Below are positions 43,489 to 52,356 of a DNA stretch of 64,000 nucleotides, piece after piece. The stretch's first letter is position 1; each line of letters starts with the position of its first letter. The position numbers and the translations under genes were made by a program. The stretch covers positions 247,899 to 311,898 of the forward strand of contig NZ_LR130785.1 of assembly GCF_900626135.1 (NCBI RefSeq), written 5' to 3'. The DNA comes from Senegalia massiliensis. Lineage in GTDB: Bacteria > Bacillota > Clostridia > Tissierellales > SIT17. The notes under the pieces were generated by a model. It was not told the origin of the DNA. It was given only the letters and a program-made list of their open reading frames with translations, and did not search any database.

Positions 43489-43540
43489 ACGATATCCTCC
43501 TAATTTAAAATTATAATTCGACAAATTTCTTACACTTTAA

Positions 43541-43569
43541 ATAGTAGCAGAGTTTACAAATAAAGTCAA
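43541..43569 (-). promoter_or_regulatory. Promoter of abrB
   Basis: On the minus strand: TTGACT, 17-base spacer, TACTAT. The A/T-rich segment between it and the start codon would suit AbrB autoregulation, which is inference from B. subtilis. Confidence 0.65.
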
Positions 43570-43627
43570 CATAAAAATAAATATAGTTAAGATTTACCAA
43601 TGGTAAAATATAAAAGGGGATGAAAAA

Positions 43628-44644
43628 GTGCTAGAAATAGATGAAAAGCTCAAGAATGTAGTTTTTGAATTAAATGATATTTTAAGAGAAAAATACCAAA
43701 ATATATCTAATATAGATATAAAAGATATTAAAAATATTATAACTGAAAACGTAGGAAATATAAGAAAAAGTCGAATTTTGTCGAAAAATGAATTAAAAGA
43801 GTATGCTGAAAATGGTGGAATAGTTGCTGTAGATGGTTCAAATAATAAATTTGGTGGAGCTTATCCTCATTTTATAGAATTATATCAAGGTCTTGCTAAA
43901 AATTCACTTAAAAATGATGCGCCTATAATTGAAGTTGACTTTTATACTCCACTGTATATGGAAAGAGAAAGTGAAATAATTGATAAATTAGCGAAGGACA
44001 ACCCTACTAAAGTAGAGATAGATTCTTTTATTAAAAATTATAAATTATCTTGTATAGAATTAAAAGCTGCAATAGGTGCAGCAGAAAAGTTAAATCCAAA
44101 GGTAATAATGATGGATGGTTCTCTTATAAGGTATAAGATAGAATGTGCTGATAAGTGGAAGGAATTAAAAGAAATATGTAATGAAAAGGATATAATATTA
44201 ATAGGAGTAGTAAAGGATATAAAGACTAATATAATAGGTACAATACTTTCTGAAAAAGAATATTTGAATCCACCTATGAGTTTTTTATATGATAGAGAAC
44301 TTTTATATGGTGTATTAGATATAGGAGAACTTTTAATTCCAGAGAAAAAAAACACACCAAAATATGAAGAAGGCCTTAGTTCACTTTTTATTCGTTCATC
44401 TAAATCCCCTATGATTACAGGAGTAGATATATTATCTTCTCAGGAAAGCTATTTGAAGGAGATGGCAAACTTAGTATATACATTAACTCCAGAAAATAGT
44501 AGAGGTATACCGCTTTGGATTGATATAATAGATAAAGAAGTAAGAATATCAGATAAATTAATGCTAGGACTTTTAGATAAATATTTAGATAGAAATATAC
44601 TTGAAAAATTATTTGTATCAGAACGAAGTAAAAGGACACTTTAA
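43628..44644 (+). CDS. nurA: NurA-type 5'-3' nuclease
   Basis: 338 residues from GTG 43628 (AAAAGGGGATG upstream). The NurA domain is RNase H-like with catalytic aspartates: D69 in GIVAVDGSN and the later MMDGSLIRYK. HerA follows 12 bases later. In archaea and Deinococcus, NurA resects DNA ends driven by the HerA translocase. This pair occurs in part of the Clostridia; its role there is untested in the sequence. Both are intact here. Confidence 0.85.
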   Translation: MLEIDEKLKNVVFELNDILREKYQNISNIDIKDIKNIITENVGNIRKSRILSKNELKEYAENGGIVAVDGSNNKFGGAYPHFIELYQGLAKNSLKNDAPIIEVDFYTPLYMERESEIIDKLAKDNPTKVEIDSFIKNYKLSCIELKAAIGAAEKLNPKVIMMDGSLIRYKIECADKWKELKEICNEKDIILIGVVKDIKTNIIGTILSEKEYLNPPMSFLYDRELLYGVLDIGELLIPEKKNTPKYEEGLSSLFIRSSKSPMITGVDILSSQESYLKEMANLVYTLTPENSRGIPLWIDIIDKEVRISDKLMLGLLDKYLDRNILEKLFVSERSKRTL

Positions 44645-44656
44645 GGAGGAGTTTTG

Positions 44657-46510
44657 ATGAAAGTAGTAGGACTTACTACACAACAAGAGGTATTTATAGG
44701 TTCAAAAGAGAAACCATTTAGGATAAATGAATTTTTAATTATAGAGGATAAATCTCAAGGCGAATTAATGGGTGAAATAGTAGAAACAAGTTCATACAAT
44801 AGATATATTCCACTTAATATAAATGATGGAATGGTAGATTCTTCTGTGCTAGAATCCTTAAATGCTATAGGTTACAATATAGATGATGAAACTATACATA
44901 TAGGAAAATTAAGATTATTAAATGAAGCTCAGTACCCTGTAGAAACAGCATCTGATGTGAGAAGCCCTAAATTTTATGAAGTAAAAGATATAATGGTAAA
45001 ACAGAGGCCAGATGAAGGGCTTGTTATGGGAATTATAAAAAGCACAGATGAAATGATAAAAGATATGGATAATGAATTAAGAGATATTTCTCCTATATTT
45101 AGTGATGGAACATTAATTGCTCAAAAAGAAATACCATTTATATTTGATATAAAAAGCATGCATCAATATCCTCATATAGGAATATTTGGTGGTTCCGGAT
45201 CAGGAAAATCTTTTGGTATGAGAGTTTTACTTGAAGAAACTATGAAGCTTGGTATACCTGCTATAGTACTTGATCCTCATTTTGAAATGGATTTTTCAAA
45301 TTCTGCACCCTATTTAGATAAAAAAGATACAGTAGATTTTAGTGAAAGGTTTCAATGTCTTCAAATAGGACATGATATAGGTGTGAAATTTAAAGACTTA
45401 AATACTTCAGATCTAAAAAATTTGCTTGATGCTTCAGGAAAATTATCAGATGCCATGAGTAATGCAATAGATATGCTTCATAAAAGAAAAGATACATTTC
45501 AAAGTTTTAATGATAGATTAAAAAATTTATCAAGAGGTCAAGATATAGGTTCAACTCAAAAAATAGATAAACTTATAGCAGCTGAACAAAATTATACAGA
45601 AATTGAAAGACTAAAAGATATAAAAGAATTATTTGATAAGTATGACAAAACTTGTCCTGCAAGTTCTGTAAAAGGAATAATATGGAGACTTAATAGACTA
45701 TATAATGATGGAGTATTCAGTAATGATATAAATGCTATATATGATGGATTAAATACAGGAAAACTTTTAGTAATACAAGGAAATGTTAGATTGCTTCAGG
45801 TATTTTCCACATATTTATTAAATAATATTTATCATAAGAGAAGAGATTATAAAGATGCACAATATAAAAATACAGCAGGGGATTATTTTCCCCCATTTAT
45901 CATAGCAACAGATGAAGCACATAATTTTGCACCAAAAGGATATGATTCTCCTTCAAAATCTATACTAAAAGAAATATCACAAGAAGGAAGAAAGTATGGT
46001 GTATTTTTACTTTTAGCAACTCAAAGACCTACACTTTTAGATGAAACAATAACAGCACAGTTAAATACAAAATTAGTATTTAGAACAGTTAGAAGTTCAG
46101 ACATTCAAACAATAAAAGAAGAGACAGATTTAACAGCAGAAGAAGCAAAAAGACTTCCTTATTTAAGATCAGGTGATTCTTTTATTTCATCTGCTATTAT
46201 GGGTAGAACTTTTTCAATAAGAATAAGGGCAGCACTTACTACAAGTCCTCATACTATAAACCCATTTGATGAACTTAAAAATATGAAGAATGAAAAAAAT
46301 GATAAATTGTTAGAATTAATAAAAGATAAGTTACCAATAACTGACTTAAATATGAGTAATGTAATAGCAGAAATTGAAGAAGAAAATAATAATGAAAAGT
46401 CATTTACTTCAAAAGATTTACAACAAGCTTTAGAAACCTTAGTAAAAGAAGGATTAATTGAAAAAACTAAAAATGCATTTGCCACAACTTATAAAGAGAA
46501 ACAAGAATGA
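44657..46510 (+). CDS. herA: HerA-like DNA translocase
   Basis: 617 residues from ATG 44657, six bases after AAGGAGGA. The N-terminal HAS-barrel-like part (NEFLIIEDKSQGELMGEIVE) precedes the FtsK/HerA ATPase core: Walker A GIFGGSGSGKSFG (K184), Walker B IIATDEAHNFAPK and the arginine-finger region EGRKYGVFLLLATQRP. C-terminal winged-helix-like residues follow. It forms hexamers that pump duplex DNA to NurA. Transcribed with nurA and followed by the CCA-like gene 58 bases on. Confidence 0.88.
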   Translation: MKVVGLTTQQEVFIGSKEKPFRINEFLIIEDKSQGELMGEIVETSSYNRYIPLNINDGMVDSSVLESLNAIGYNIDDETIHIGKLRLLNEAQYPVETASDVRSPKFYEVKDIMVKQRPDEGLVMGIIKSTDEMIKDMDNELRDISPIFSDGTLIAQKEIPFIFDIKSMHQYPHIGIFGGSGSGKSFGMRVLLEETMKLGIPAIVLDPHFEMDFSNSAPYLDKKDTVDFSERFQCLQIGHDIGVKFKDLNTSDLKNLLDASGKLSDAMSNAIDMLHKRKDTFQSFNDRLKNLSRGQDIGSTQKIDKLIAAEQNYTEIERLKDIKELFDKYDKTCPASSVKGIIWRLNRLYNDGVFSNDINAIYDGLNTGKLLVIQGNVRLLQVFSTYLLNNIYHKRRDYKDAQYKNTAGDYFPPFIIATDEAHNFAPKGYDSPSKSILKEISQEGRKYGVFLLLATQRPTLLDETITAQLNTKLVFRTVRSSDIQTIKEETDLTAEEAKRLPYLRSGDSFISSAIMGRTFSIRIRAALTTSPHTINPFDELKNMKNEKNDKLLELIKDKLPITDLNMSNVIAEIEEENNNEKSFTSKDLQQALETLVKEGLIEKTKNAFATTYKEKQE

Positions 46511-46568
46511 TTTATCTAGGTATATAAAGATAAAAACTGGGTATAAGAAAGTAAAGGAAGTGATATAT

Positions 46569-47978
46569 ATGGATAGTATTTTTTCCCTATTAAAGGATAT
46601 AAGTGAAAAAGAAGATACAAAAATATATGTTATAGGCGGATATTTGAGAGATTTTCTAATAGGTAGAGTAACCAAAAAAATGAAGCTACTTGTAAAAGGT
46701 GATACAGCTACTATTGCAAAGAACTTTGCTGAAAAAGTAGATATTGATATTATACCTGAAGATAATTCTTTTAAAGTGATTGATATAGATAGAGATTTAA
46801 AAATAGAGTTTTTACCATTGGAACAAGATATAAATTCATATCTTAGAAACAGAGGAATTACAATACAATCGCTTGCAATAGATGTATCTAAGTTTTCAGG
46901 AGATATGAAAGAAAGTATAATAGACCCTACTGGTGGATTTGATGATATAGAAGAAAATAAAATTAGAATATGGGATAGCGAAGTATTAAGAAAAAGACCT
47001 ATAATGATGATAAAAGCAGTAAGTCTAATGAGTGAACTTGATTTTGGTATGGATGATAATACTATAAAGATTATAAATGAAAATAAGAAGCTAGTATCTC
47101 AAATTGATGGAAAGGAACTTGGAGATCAAGTATTTAAGATACTTAGGAATAGAAAATCTTATCATTATTTTGGCTTTATGGATAAAGAATTAAATATATT
47201 AGAGGAAATATTCCCTGAAGTATCAGAAATGAAAGATGTAGGGGAATGTAAATATCATGTAGTAGATTCATTTACTCATTCATTATATGTTCTTAAACTT
47301 ACTGAAAATATCATATATTATGAAGGTTATTTTGAAGATCATATAAGGAAAGCCTATGAAAAGCATGTATGTGAGGAAATAGTAGGTGAGCATACTAGAA
47401 TGGAACTTATAAAACTAGCAGCATTTTTCCATGATGTAGGTAAACCTTCAGCTAGAAAAGTAGATGATAAAGGAAGAGTAAGATTTAAAGGACATGAGAT
47501 AACTGGAGCAGAAATAATAAAGAACATATCAGAAAGGTTTAAATTAAGTATAAAAGAAAGAGATATATTATATAGAATAGTAGCAAAGCACATGTATCCA
47601 CTAGTATCATATAAATCAAATGATGTAAGTTCTAAATTCTTATATAAGATGTTTAAAGAAACTAAAGAAGAGACATTAGATATACTATTAATAGCACTTT
47701 CAGATATAGTAGGCACAAGAAAACTATTGCACCCAGATGAGGAAATGGGTAAATTCAAAATACATGTAGAGTTCATGGCAAATAATTATATTACAAGATT
47801 TGAAGAATCACAAGATATTTCAGATGTAATTACAGCAGCTGATATATTAGAAGAATTTGAGTTGCCAGAAGAGTTACTTGTATCAAAAATATTAGAAGAA
47901 ATTAGAAAAGCAATATTTATGGGTAAGATAGGTAGGAATAAGAATTCTATTATGAAGTATTTGAAAAATATATTGTAA
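46569..47978 (+). CDS. CCA-adding-enzyme homologue with altered active site and HD domain
   Basis: 469 residues from ATG 46569, which follows GGAAGTGA; longer frames lie inside herA. The N-terminal nucleotidyltransferase fold is clear: VIGGYLRDFLIGR, DPTGGFDDIEENKIR. But the catalytic D-x-D that should follow LIGR is K37-M38-K39, and the RRDFTINA motif reads NRGITIQS. The C-terminal HD phosphohydrolase domain keeps its ligands (THSLYVLK, FFHDVGKP, GHEITG, SDIVG). So nucleotide transfer is probably lost while the HD hydrolase may be active. A genuine CCA enzyme would have to be encoded elsewhere; the tRNA in this window does encode its CCA. Confidence 0.8.
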   Translation: MDSIFSLLKDISEKEDTKIYVIGGYLRDFLIGRVTKKMKLLVKGDTATIAKNFAEKVDIDIIPEDNSFKVIDIDRDLKIEFLPLEQDINSYLRNRGITIQSLAIDVSKFSGDMKESIIDPTGGFDDIEENKIRIWDSEVLRKRPIMMIKAVSLMSELDFGMDDNTIKIINENKKLVSQIDGKELGDQVFKILRNRKSYHYFGFMDKELNILEEIFPEVSEMKDVGECKYHVVDSFTHSLYVLKLTENIIYYEGYFEDHIRKAYEKHVCEEIVGEHTRMELIKLAAFFHDVGKPSARKVDDKGRVRFKGHEITGAEIIKNISERFKLSIKERDILYRIVAKHMYPLVSYKSNDVSSKFLYKMFKETKEETLDILLIALSDIVGTRKLLHPDEEMGKFKIHVEFMANNYITRFEESQDISDVITAADILEEFELPEELLVSKILEEIRKAIFMGKIGRNKNSIMKYLKNIL

Positions 47979-47988
47979 AGCATTACTT

Positions 47989-48027
47989 ATATAAATGCTG
48001 AGGGAAACTTTTCCTCAGCATTTATAT
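47989..48027. terminator. Hairpin after the CCA-like gene
   Basis: A 15-bp stem (47989-48003 with 48013-48027), loop of nine bases; no T run beyond the stem. Confidence 0.65.
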
Positions 48028-48052
48028 GAATAGAAAAGAAAGGAAAATTTAC

Positions 48053-48553
48053 ATGGAAAACTTTAATGAAATATGGGATATATATAATGAATCTTTTCCC
48101 AAAGATGAAAAGAGAGATTTAAAATTACAAAAAAAGATATTAAAAAATCCTAGGTATAAAATGAAACCTTTAAAAGATGGTGAAGAAATAGTGGGTTTTA
48201 TAACAACATGGGATTTAGATGAGTTCTTATTTGTAGAACATTTTGCAATAGATGAAAAACATAGAGGGAAAAGTTATGGAAAGAAATTTTTAGAAAGGCT
48301 TATAGACACAACAAATAAAAAGATTGTATTAGAAGTAGAAAAACCAAATACAATTCAAGCAAAAAGAAGAATTAACTTTTATGAAAGGTTAAAATTTAAG
48401 TTAAATAAATATCCATATGAGCAACCAGCTTATGATAAAGAAAAAGAATCTATACCATTAATGATTATGACATATCCTAATGCTATAGAAAAAGAAGAAT
48501 TTAATATAGTTAAAAATAAGTTATATAATGTTGTGTATTCAAATAGAAATTGA
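48053..48553 (+). CDS. GNAT family N-acetyltransferase
   Basis: 166 residues from ATG 48053 (AAAGGAA upstream); an ATG at 48026 lies within the preceding hairpin. The acetyl-CoA site is visible in FVEHFAIDEKHRGKSYGKKF (R-G-K-x-x-G), with the later NFYERLKF. The N-terminal MENFNEIWDIYNESFPKDEK resembles small clostridial acetyltransferases of unknown substrate. Stands alone. Confidence 0.85.
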   Translation: MENFNEIWDIYNESFPKDEKRDLKLQKKILKNPRYKMKPLKDGEEIVGFITTWDLDEFLFVEHFAIDEKHRGKSYGKKFLERLIDTTNKKIVLEVEKPNTIQAKRRINFYERLKFKLNKYPYEQPAYDKEKESIPLMIMTYPNAIEKEEFNIVKNKLYNVVYSNRN

Positions 48554-48595
48554 TGATAAATAAGTTACTAGCTTATCCTTACGATTAAATCTTTT

Positions 48596-48640
48596 ATCTA
48601 TGAAGTTATTATAAATATAATAGATTCATAGGTTTTTTAT
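48596..48640 (+). terminator. Terminator after the GNAT gene
   Basis: CTATGAA (48598-48604) pairs with TTCATAG (48625-48631), extended by weaker pairs, then T6. The rest of the 200-base gap before 48761 holds nothing recognisable. Confidence 0.6.
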
Positions 48641-48760
48641 TGTTATTTTTATCTGAACATTTAAAGGGTTTTATATTTATTTATAGAATATATTAATTTA
48701 AGAAAATAAATGATAAATTTTTATAAATAAAAACAAGTTAATCATATATAAATAAAGGAT

Positions 48761-50401
48761 TTGATTACCATAAAAAATATATCAGAAGAAATATATAATA
48801 AAATTAACTATGCAAAAAGTATAGTATCTATATATCCAGATGAGGCTATTAAAATAAGTAAAGATGCCTGTAAGTTAGCTAAATCTAGTAATTTAGTAAT
48901 AGAGGAAGCTTATGCATTTCTTAGTGTTTCTTTGGGTAGTAGAATAAAGTCAGATATAAGTAATATACTTGACTATTCATATAAAGCTCTTGTGATATTT
49001 AGACAAGAAAACCATACTGTAGGACAAGCAAAATCACTAAACCTTATAGGAATTGCATACTTTTATAATGATATGTATGAAGAAGCTATAAAAAATTTTT
49101 TAGAGGCAGATAATTTATTAAAATTTAATGAAGATGAATCTTTGGTAAGTAGTGTTTTGAATAATATTGGAGAAGTATATAGAGAATTAGAGGTGTATGA
49201 TAAGGCTGTTTATTATTATAATAAAGCTATTGATACTATATTTCAGAATAACTATACTTTAAATCATGCAGCTATACTTGGGAATATTGGTGAAGTTTAT
49301 TTTACTAAAAAAGAGTATGAAAAAGCACTTGAAGTATTTAATAAAGCATATAAATTGCTTGATTGTGATAATGATATGATTAGCATCGGAGAGCTTGAAA
49401 ATAGAATAGGACAAGTTTACTTTGTTATGAAAAACTTTAAAAAAGCTAAAGAGTATTATTTTAGATCTTTTAAAAGACTTCAAAACATAAATAATAAATA
49501 TTATGTGATAGATGTATTGATAAATATAGCAGAGCTTTATATTGAGATGTCAACGGGAAGAGCATTAAATTTTTATGAAAAAGCTATGGAATTTGCAGAA
49601 ACTGTTGGATCTAAAAATAAACTTTGTAATGTATATAGACTTATTTCTGAATATCATGAAAAAGAAGGGGATTATAAGAATTCTTTAGAATATTACAAAA
49701 AATATTCTAATATAAATCAAGAAATTATGAGTTCAAAGCTAAAGAGTAAATTAGAAATATTAAATATAGAATTTCAAAATATTGATGAGACAGTAGAAGT
49801 TGAAAAGATAAGAATAAGACTTGAAAATGAAATATCTAGACAAAAATATGAGCTTGAAAATATAAAAAATTCAAATAAAATTCTTGAAAAGAAAGTTTAT
49901 GAAGATGATTTAACAGGAATTAAAAATAGAAGAAGCATAAATTTACATCTTAAAAATATTTTAAATAAAACATCAAAAAGTTTAGTGGCATTATTTATGA
50001 TAGATATAGATAAGTTTAAAATATATAATGATTATTGGGGACATGTTGAAGGGGATTTATGCATAAAAAAAGTTGTAGATTGTATAAAGAGAATTCAAAT
50101 AGAAAGAAATGATACTTTTGGAAGATATGGAGGGGAAGAATTCGTATATATTTCTAATTGTATAAATTATGAACAGGCTTTTAATCTAGCTAATATTATT
50201 CGAATGGAAGTTGAAAATAGTGGTCTTTATTATATATATAAAGGAGAAAAGAAGTTTGTAACAATAAGTATTGGGGGAGTAATAGGTAATAGTTCGGATT
50301 TCAATTCCATACAAGATATTATGGAACTTGCTGATAAAGAGCTTTATAGAGCTAAAAATATGGGAAGAAATAGAGTGTTTTTAAGAAAGGTGATTTCATG
50401 A
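48761..50401 (+). CDS. TPR-repeat diguanylate cyclase (GGDEF)
   Basis: 546 residues if TTG 48761 is the start. AAAGGA lies only a base or two before it; the codon at better spacing is ATA 48770, so the start is uncertain. Residues about 10-320 are tetratricopeptide repeats (LNLIGIAYFYNDMYEEAIKN, LNNIGEVYRELEVYDKAVYY, LGNIGEVYFTKKEYEKALEV). A coiled stretch (about 330-375) links to a GGDEF domain: DDLTGIKNRRS, DIDKFKIYNDYWGH, and the active-site GGEEF. The residue pattern before GGEEF is ERND, so the RxxD inhibitory site is missing. It makes c-di-GMP, probably in response to a protein or peptide bound by the repeats. Its stop overlaps the RNase H start. Confidence 0.88.
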   Translation: MITIKNISEEIYNKINYAKSIVSIYPDEAIKISKDACKLAKSSNLVIEEAYAFLSVSLGSRIKSDISNILDYSYKALVIFRQENHTVGQAKSLNLIGIAYFYNDMYEEAIKNFLEADNLLKFNEDESLVSSVLNNIGEVYRELEVYDKAVYYYNKAIDTIFQNNYTLNHAAILGNIGEVYFTKKEYEKALEVFNKAYKLLDCDNDMISIGELENRIGQVYFVMKNFKKAKEYYFRSFKRLQNINNKYYVIDVLINIAELYIEMSTGRALNFYEKAMEFAETVGSKNKLCNVYRLISEYHEKEGDYKNSLEYYKKYSNINQEIMSSKLKSKLEILNIEFQNIDETVEVEKIRIRLENEISRQKYELENIKNSNKILEKKVYEDDLTGIKNRRSINLHLKNILNKTSKSLVALFMIDIDKFKIYNDYWGHVEGDLCIKKVVDCIKRIQIERNDTFGRYGGEEFVYISNCINYEQAFNLANIIRMEVENSGLYYIYKGEKKFVTISIGGVIGNSSDFNSIQDIMELADKELYRAKNMGRNRVFLRKVIS

Positions 50402-51015
50402 CAAAAAAATATTATGCAGTAAGACAAGGTAAAAAAACAGGTATATTTACAAGTTGGGATGATTGTAAGAAAAGTGTTAATGGTTATTCTGGTGCAGAAT
50501 ATAAATCTTTTAAAAGTAAAATTGATGCAGAAAAATATATGAATGATAGAAAAGAATATACAGTACAAAAAGAAAAGAATATAGATACAATTATAGTTAA
50601 AGATAAAAATAGAGCTATTGCATATGTAGATGGCAGCTATAAAAAGAAAACAAAAGAATTTTCATATGGAGCAGTGATTTTTTGGAATAATAAAGAATAC
50701 CATTTTTCTGATAAATTTGATGATGAAGAACTTTCAAAAATGCGAAATGTATCAGGAGAATTAAAAGGAGCAGAGAAAGCTATAGAATTTGCAATAGAAA
50801 ATAATATTAAAGAAATAGCTATTTATCATGATTATGAGGGAATATCAAAATGGGCTACTGGTGATTGGAAAGCTAATAAAGATGGTACAAAAGCTTATAA
50901 AAAATATTGTATGGATGCTAGCAAAAAAATAAAAATTAATTTTGTAAAGGTAAAAGGTCATTCAGGTGATAAATACAATGATTTAGCAGATAAACTTGCT
51001 AAAGAGGCTTTATAA
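50398..51015 (+). CDS. Ribonuclease HI with N-terminal hybrid-binding domain
   Basis: 205 residues; ATGA overlap with the GGDEF gene and AAAGGTGA upstream. Residues 1-47 are the RNase H1 N-terminal (RNA-DNA hybrid binding) domain: KKYYAVRQGKKTGIFTSWDD, then CKKSVNGYSGAEYKSF. The catalytic domain keeps its four carboxylates: AYVDGS, SGELKGA, IYHDYEGI and NDLADKLA, plus KVKGHSGDKYN. It removes RNA from hybrids. The link to the cyclase is probably only translational coupling. Confidence 0.92.
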   Translation: MTKKYYAVRQGKKTGIFTSWDDCKKSVNGYSGAEYKSFKSKIDAEKYMNDRKEYTVQKEKNIDTIIVKDKNRAIAYVDGSYKKKTKEFSYGAVIFWNNKEYHFSDKFDDEELSKMRNVSGELKGAEKAIEFAIENNIKEIAIYHDYEGISKWATGDWKANKDGTKAYKKYCMDASKKIKINFVKVKGHSGDKYNDLADKLAKEAL

Positions 51016-51018
51016 ATA

Positions 51019-51057
51019 TTAAATAAAACTACTGGAAATTCCAGTAGTTTTATTTAA
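51019..51057. terminator. Bidirectional terminator between convergent genes
   Basis: A 17-bp perfect stem (51019-51035 with 51041-51057) and AAATT loop; the 3' arm overlaps the last codons of the minus-strand lipoprotein. Confidence 0.85.
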
Positions 51058-51796
51058 TACTTGCTGAGTTTGTAACTTCTTCTGGTATTTCTATTTCATC
51101 TATCTCATTAAAATCATCAAAATCTACATCTACATTAATTTCAATATTATTTTGTTCATCTATTTCGCCAAAGGTTTTAATTTTTATTTCATTTAAAAGC
51201 ATATTTTCTTTTGAGATACTATATTCTAAATCTAGTTCAATATCCTTATTATCTATACCATTGTACTCGATATTATAAGGAACTCCCATTAATCTGTATA
51301 TCTTTGCATCTTTTCCTTTATATTTAAAAATATATTTTTCTTCTTTTTCTTCCATATCTAAATCCTCTACTACAGTTAAAAAAGAATCTAATATGGGTTC
51401 ATAAGTTGTAGAATAGTCTTCTTGACCATTAAATTTTATCCAACCATTACCTTGATTGATATACATATTTTCTGGATTTTTATAGAAATCCATCGTTTGA
51501 GTTTGATTATTTGATGTAACTTCTGTTTTTGTATGAATGCTTTCGATATCTTTATTATCATCATAAATCATTTCTACTTCCATTTCTATACTTTGTTTTT
51601 GTTGTTGGCCCTCAACTAAACCTGATAATACCATATCTACTTCTTCGTTTAAAGATTTAAGTTCTTTAAAACTTTCTTCTGTTTTTTCTATAACTTGTTC
51701 TTTATCTAAATTACTATTAGCATCTTCATTTAAATTACATGCCACTAAAGTTATAGAAATAAATAATATAAATAAAATCAATTTAATTTTTTTCAT
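51050..51796 (-). CDS. DUF6612-like lipoprotein
   Basis: 248 residues on the minus strand; ATG 51796 follows AAAGGATGA. Signal peptide MKKIKLILFILFISITLVAC with the lipidated Cys20. The mature protein begins with an acidic linker and has the layout of DUF6612/LppX-like proteins: TEESFKELKSLNEEVDMVLS, IEMEVEMIYDD, MDFYKNPENMYI, an acidic end. Such proteins are thought to bind hydrophobic ligands; that is inference. Probably anchored on the outer face of the membrane. Confidence 0.75.
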   Translation of the reverse strand: MKKIKLILFILFISITLVACNLNEDANSNLDKEQVIEKTEESFKELKSLNEEVDMVLSGLVEGQQQKQSIEMEVEMIYDDNKDIESIHTKTEVTSNNQTQTMDFYKNPENMYINQGNGWIKFNGQEDYSTTYEPILDSFLTVVEDLDMEEKEEKYIFKYKGKDAKIYRLMGVPYNIEYNGIDNKDIELDLEYSISKENMLLNEIKIKTFGEIDEQNNIEINVDVDFDDFNEIDEIEIPEEVTNSASIK

Positions 51797-51957
51797 ATAT
51801 ATCATCCTTTCTATATTTATACAATTCATACCCTTTATAATTAAATATATAGCTTATTTATATTTTTAAAATTTAAACTATGTATTAAAAAAATATATGT
51901 TGGGAATTATAAGAGCTATACAAACAATTTAAAATTAAAGGAGAGTATGTATAAAAA

Positions 51958-52221
51958 ATGAAAAAGAAAATTTTAATAATCTTATTAACTTTTATGCTTG
52001 CTTTAAGTGTAATAGCTTGTGATACGAGTTCAGATCCAGAAGAACCTGATTTAGATGAAGAACCAGCAGAAGACCCAAATGATGAGATGGGTGATGATGA
52101 ATATGAGCCTGATATTGATGAGGAGCCATCTGAAGAACAAAATGAAGAAGATGGATTAGATATGGACCAAGAAGACGATAATATGAATGAAGACGAAAAG
52201 AAAACTGAGGAAGAACAGTAA
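51958..52221 (+). CDS. Very acidic small lipoprotein
   Basis: 87 residues; ATG after AAAGGAGAG. A lipoprotein signal peptide (MKKKILIILLTFMLALSVIAC, Cys21) is followed by 66 residues made mostly of Asp, Glu, Pro, Asn and Met with repeats of the kind EEPxEDPND, EYEPDIDEEPSEEQ. It has no hydrophobic core, so it is probably disordered and may bind cations or the cell wall. No family recognised. Divergent from the DUF6612-like gene. Confidence 0.75.
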   Translation: MKKKILIILLTFMLALSVIACDTSSDPEEPDLDEEPAEDPNDEMGDDEYEPDIDEEPSEEQNEEDGLDMDQEDDNMNEDEKKTEEEQ

Positions 52222-52242
52222 AAAACTCAATATAAAATCACA

Positions 52243-52275
52243 AAAAGCTATTGGATATAATATCTAATAGCTTTT
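52243..52275 (+). terminator. Terminator of acidic lipoprotein gene
   Basis: AAAAGCTATT pairs with AATAGCTTTT around a short A/T-rich inner stem. Confidence 0.75.
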
Positions 52276-52356
52276 ATTAGTATTAATTTAATTTTCTTTA
52301 AATAATATACTATTAGAAGTAATAAAATAAAATTTTCTAATATAGGGGGACATATT

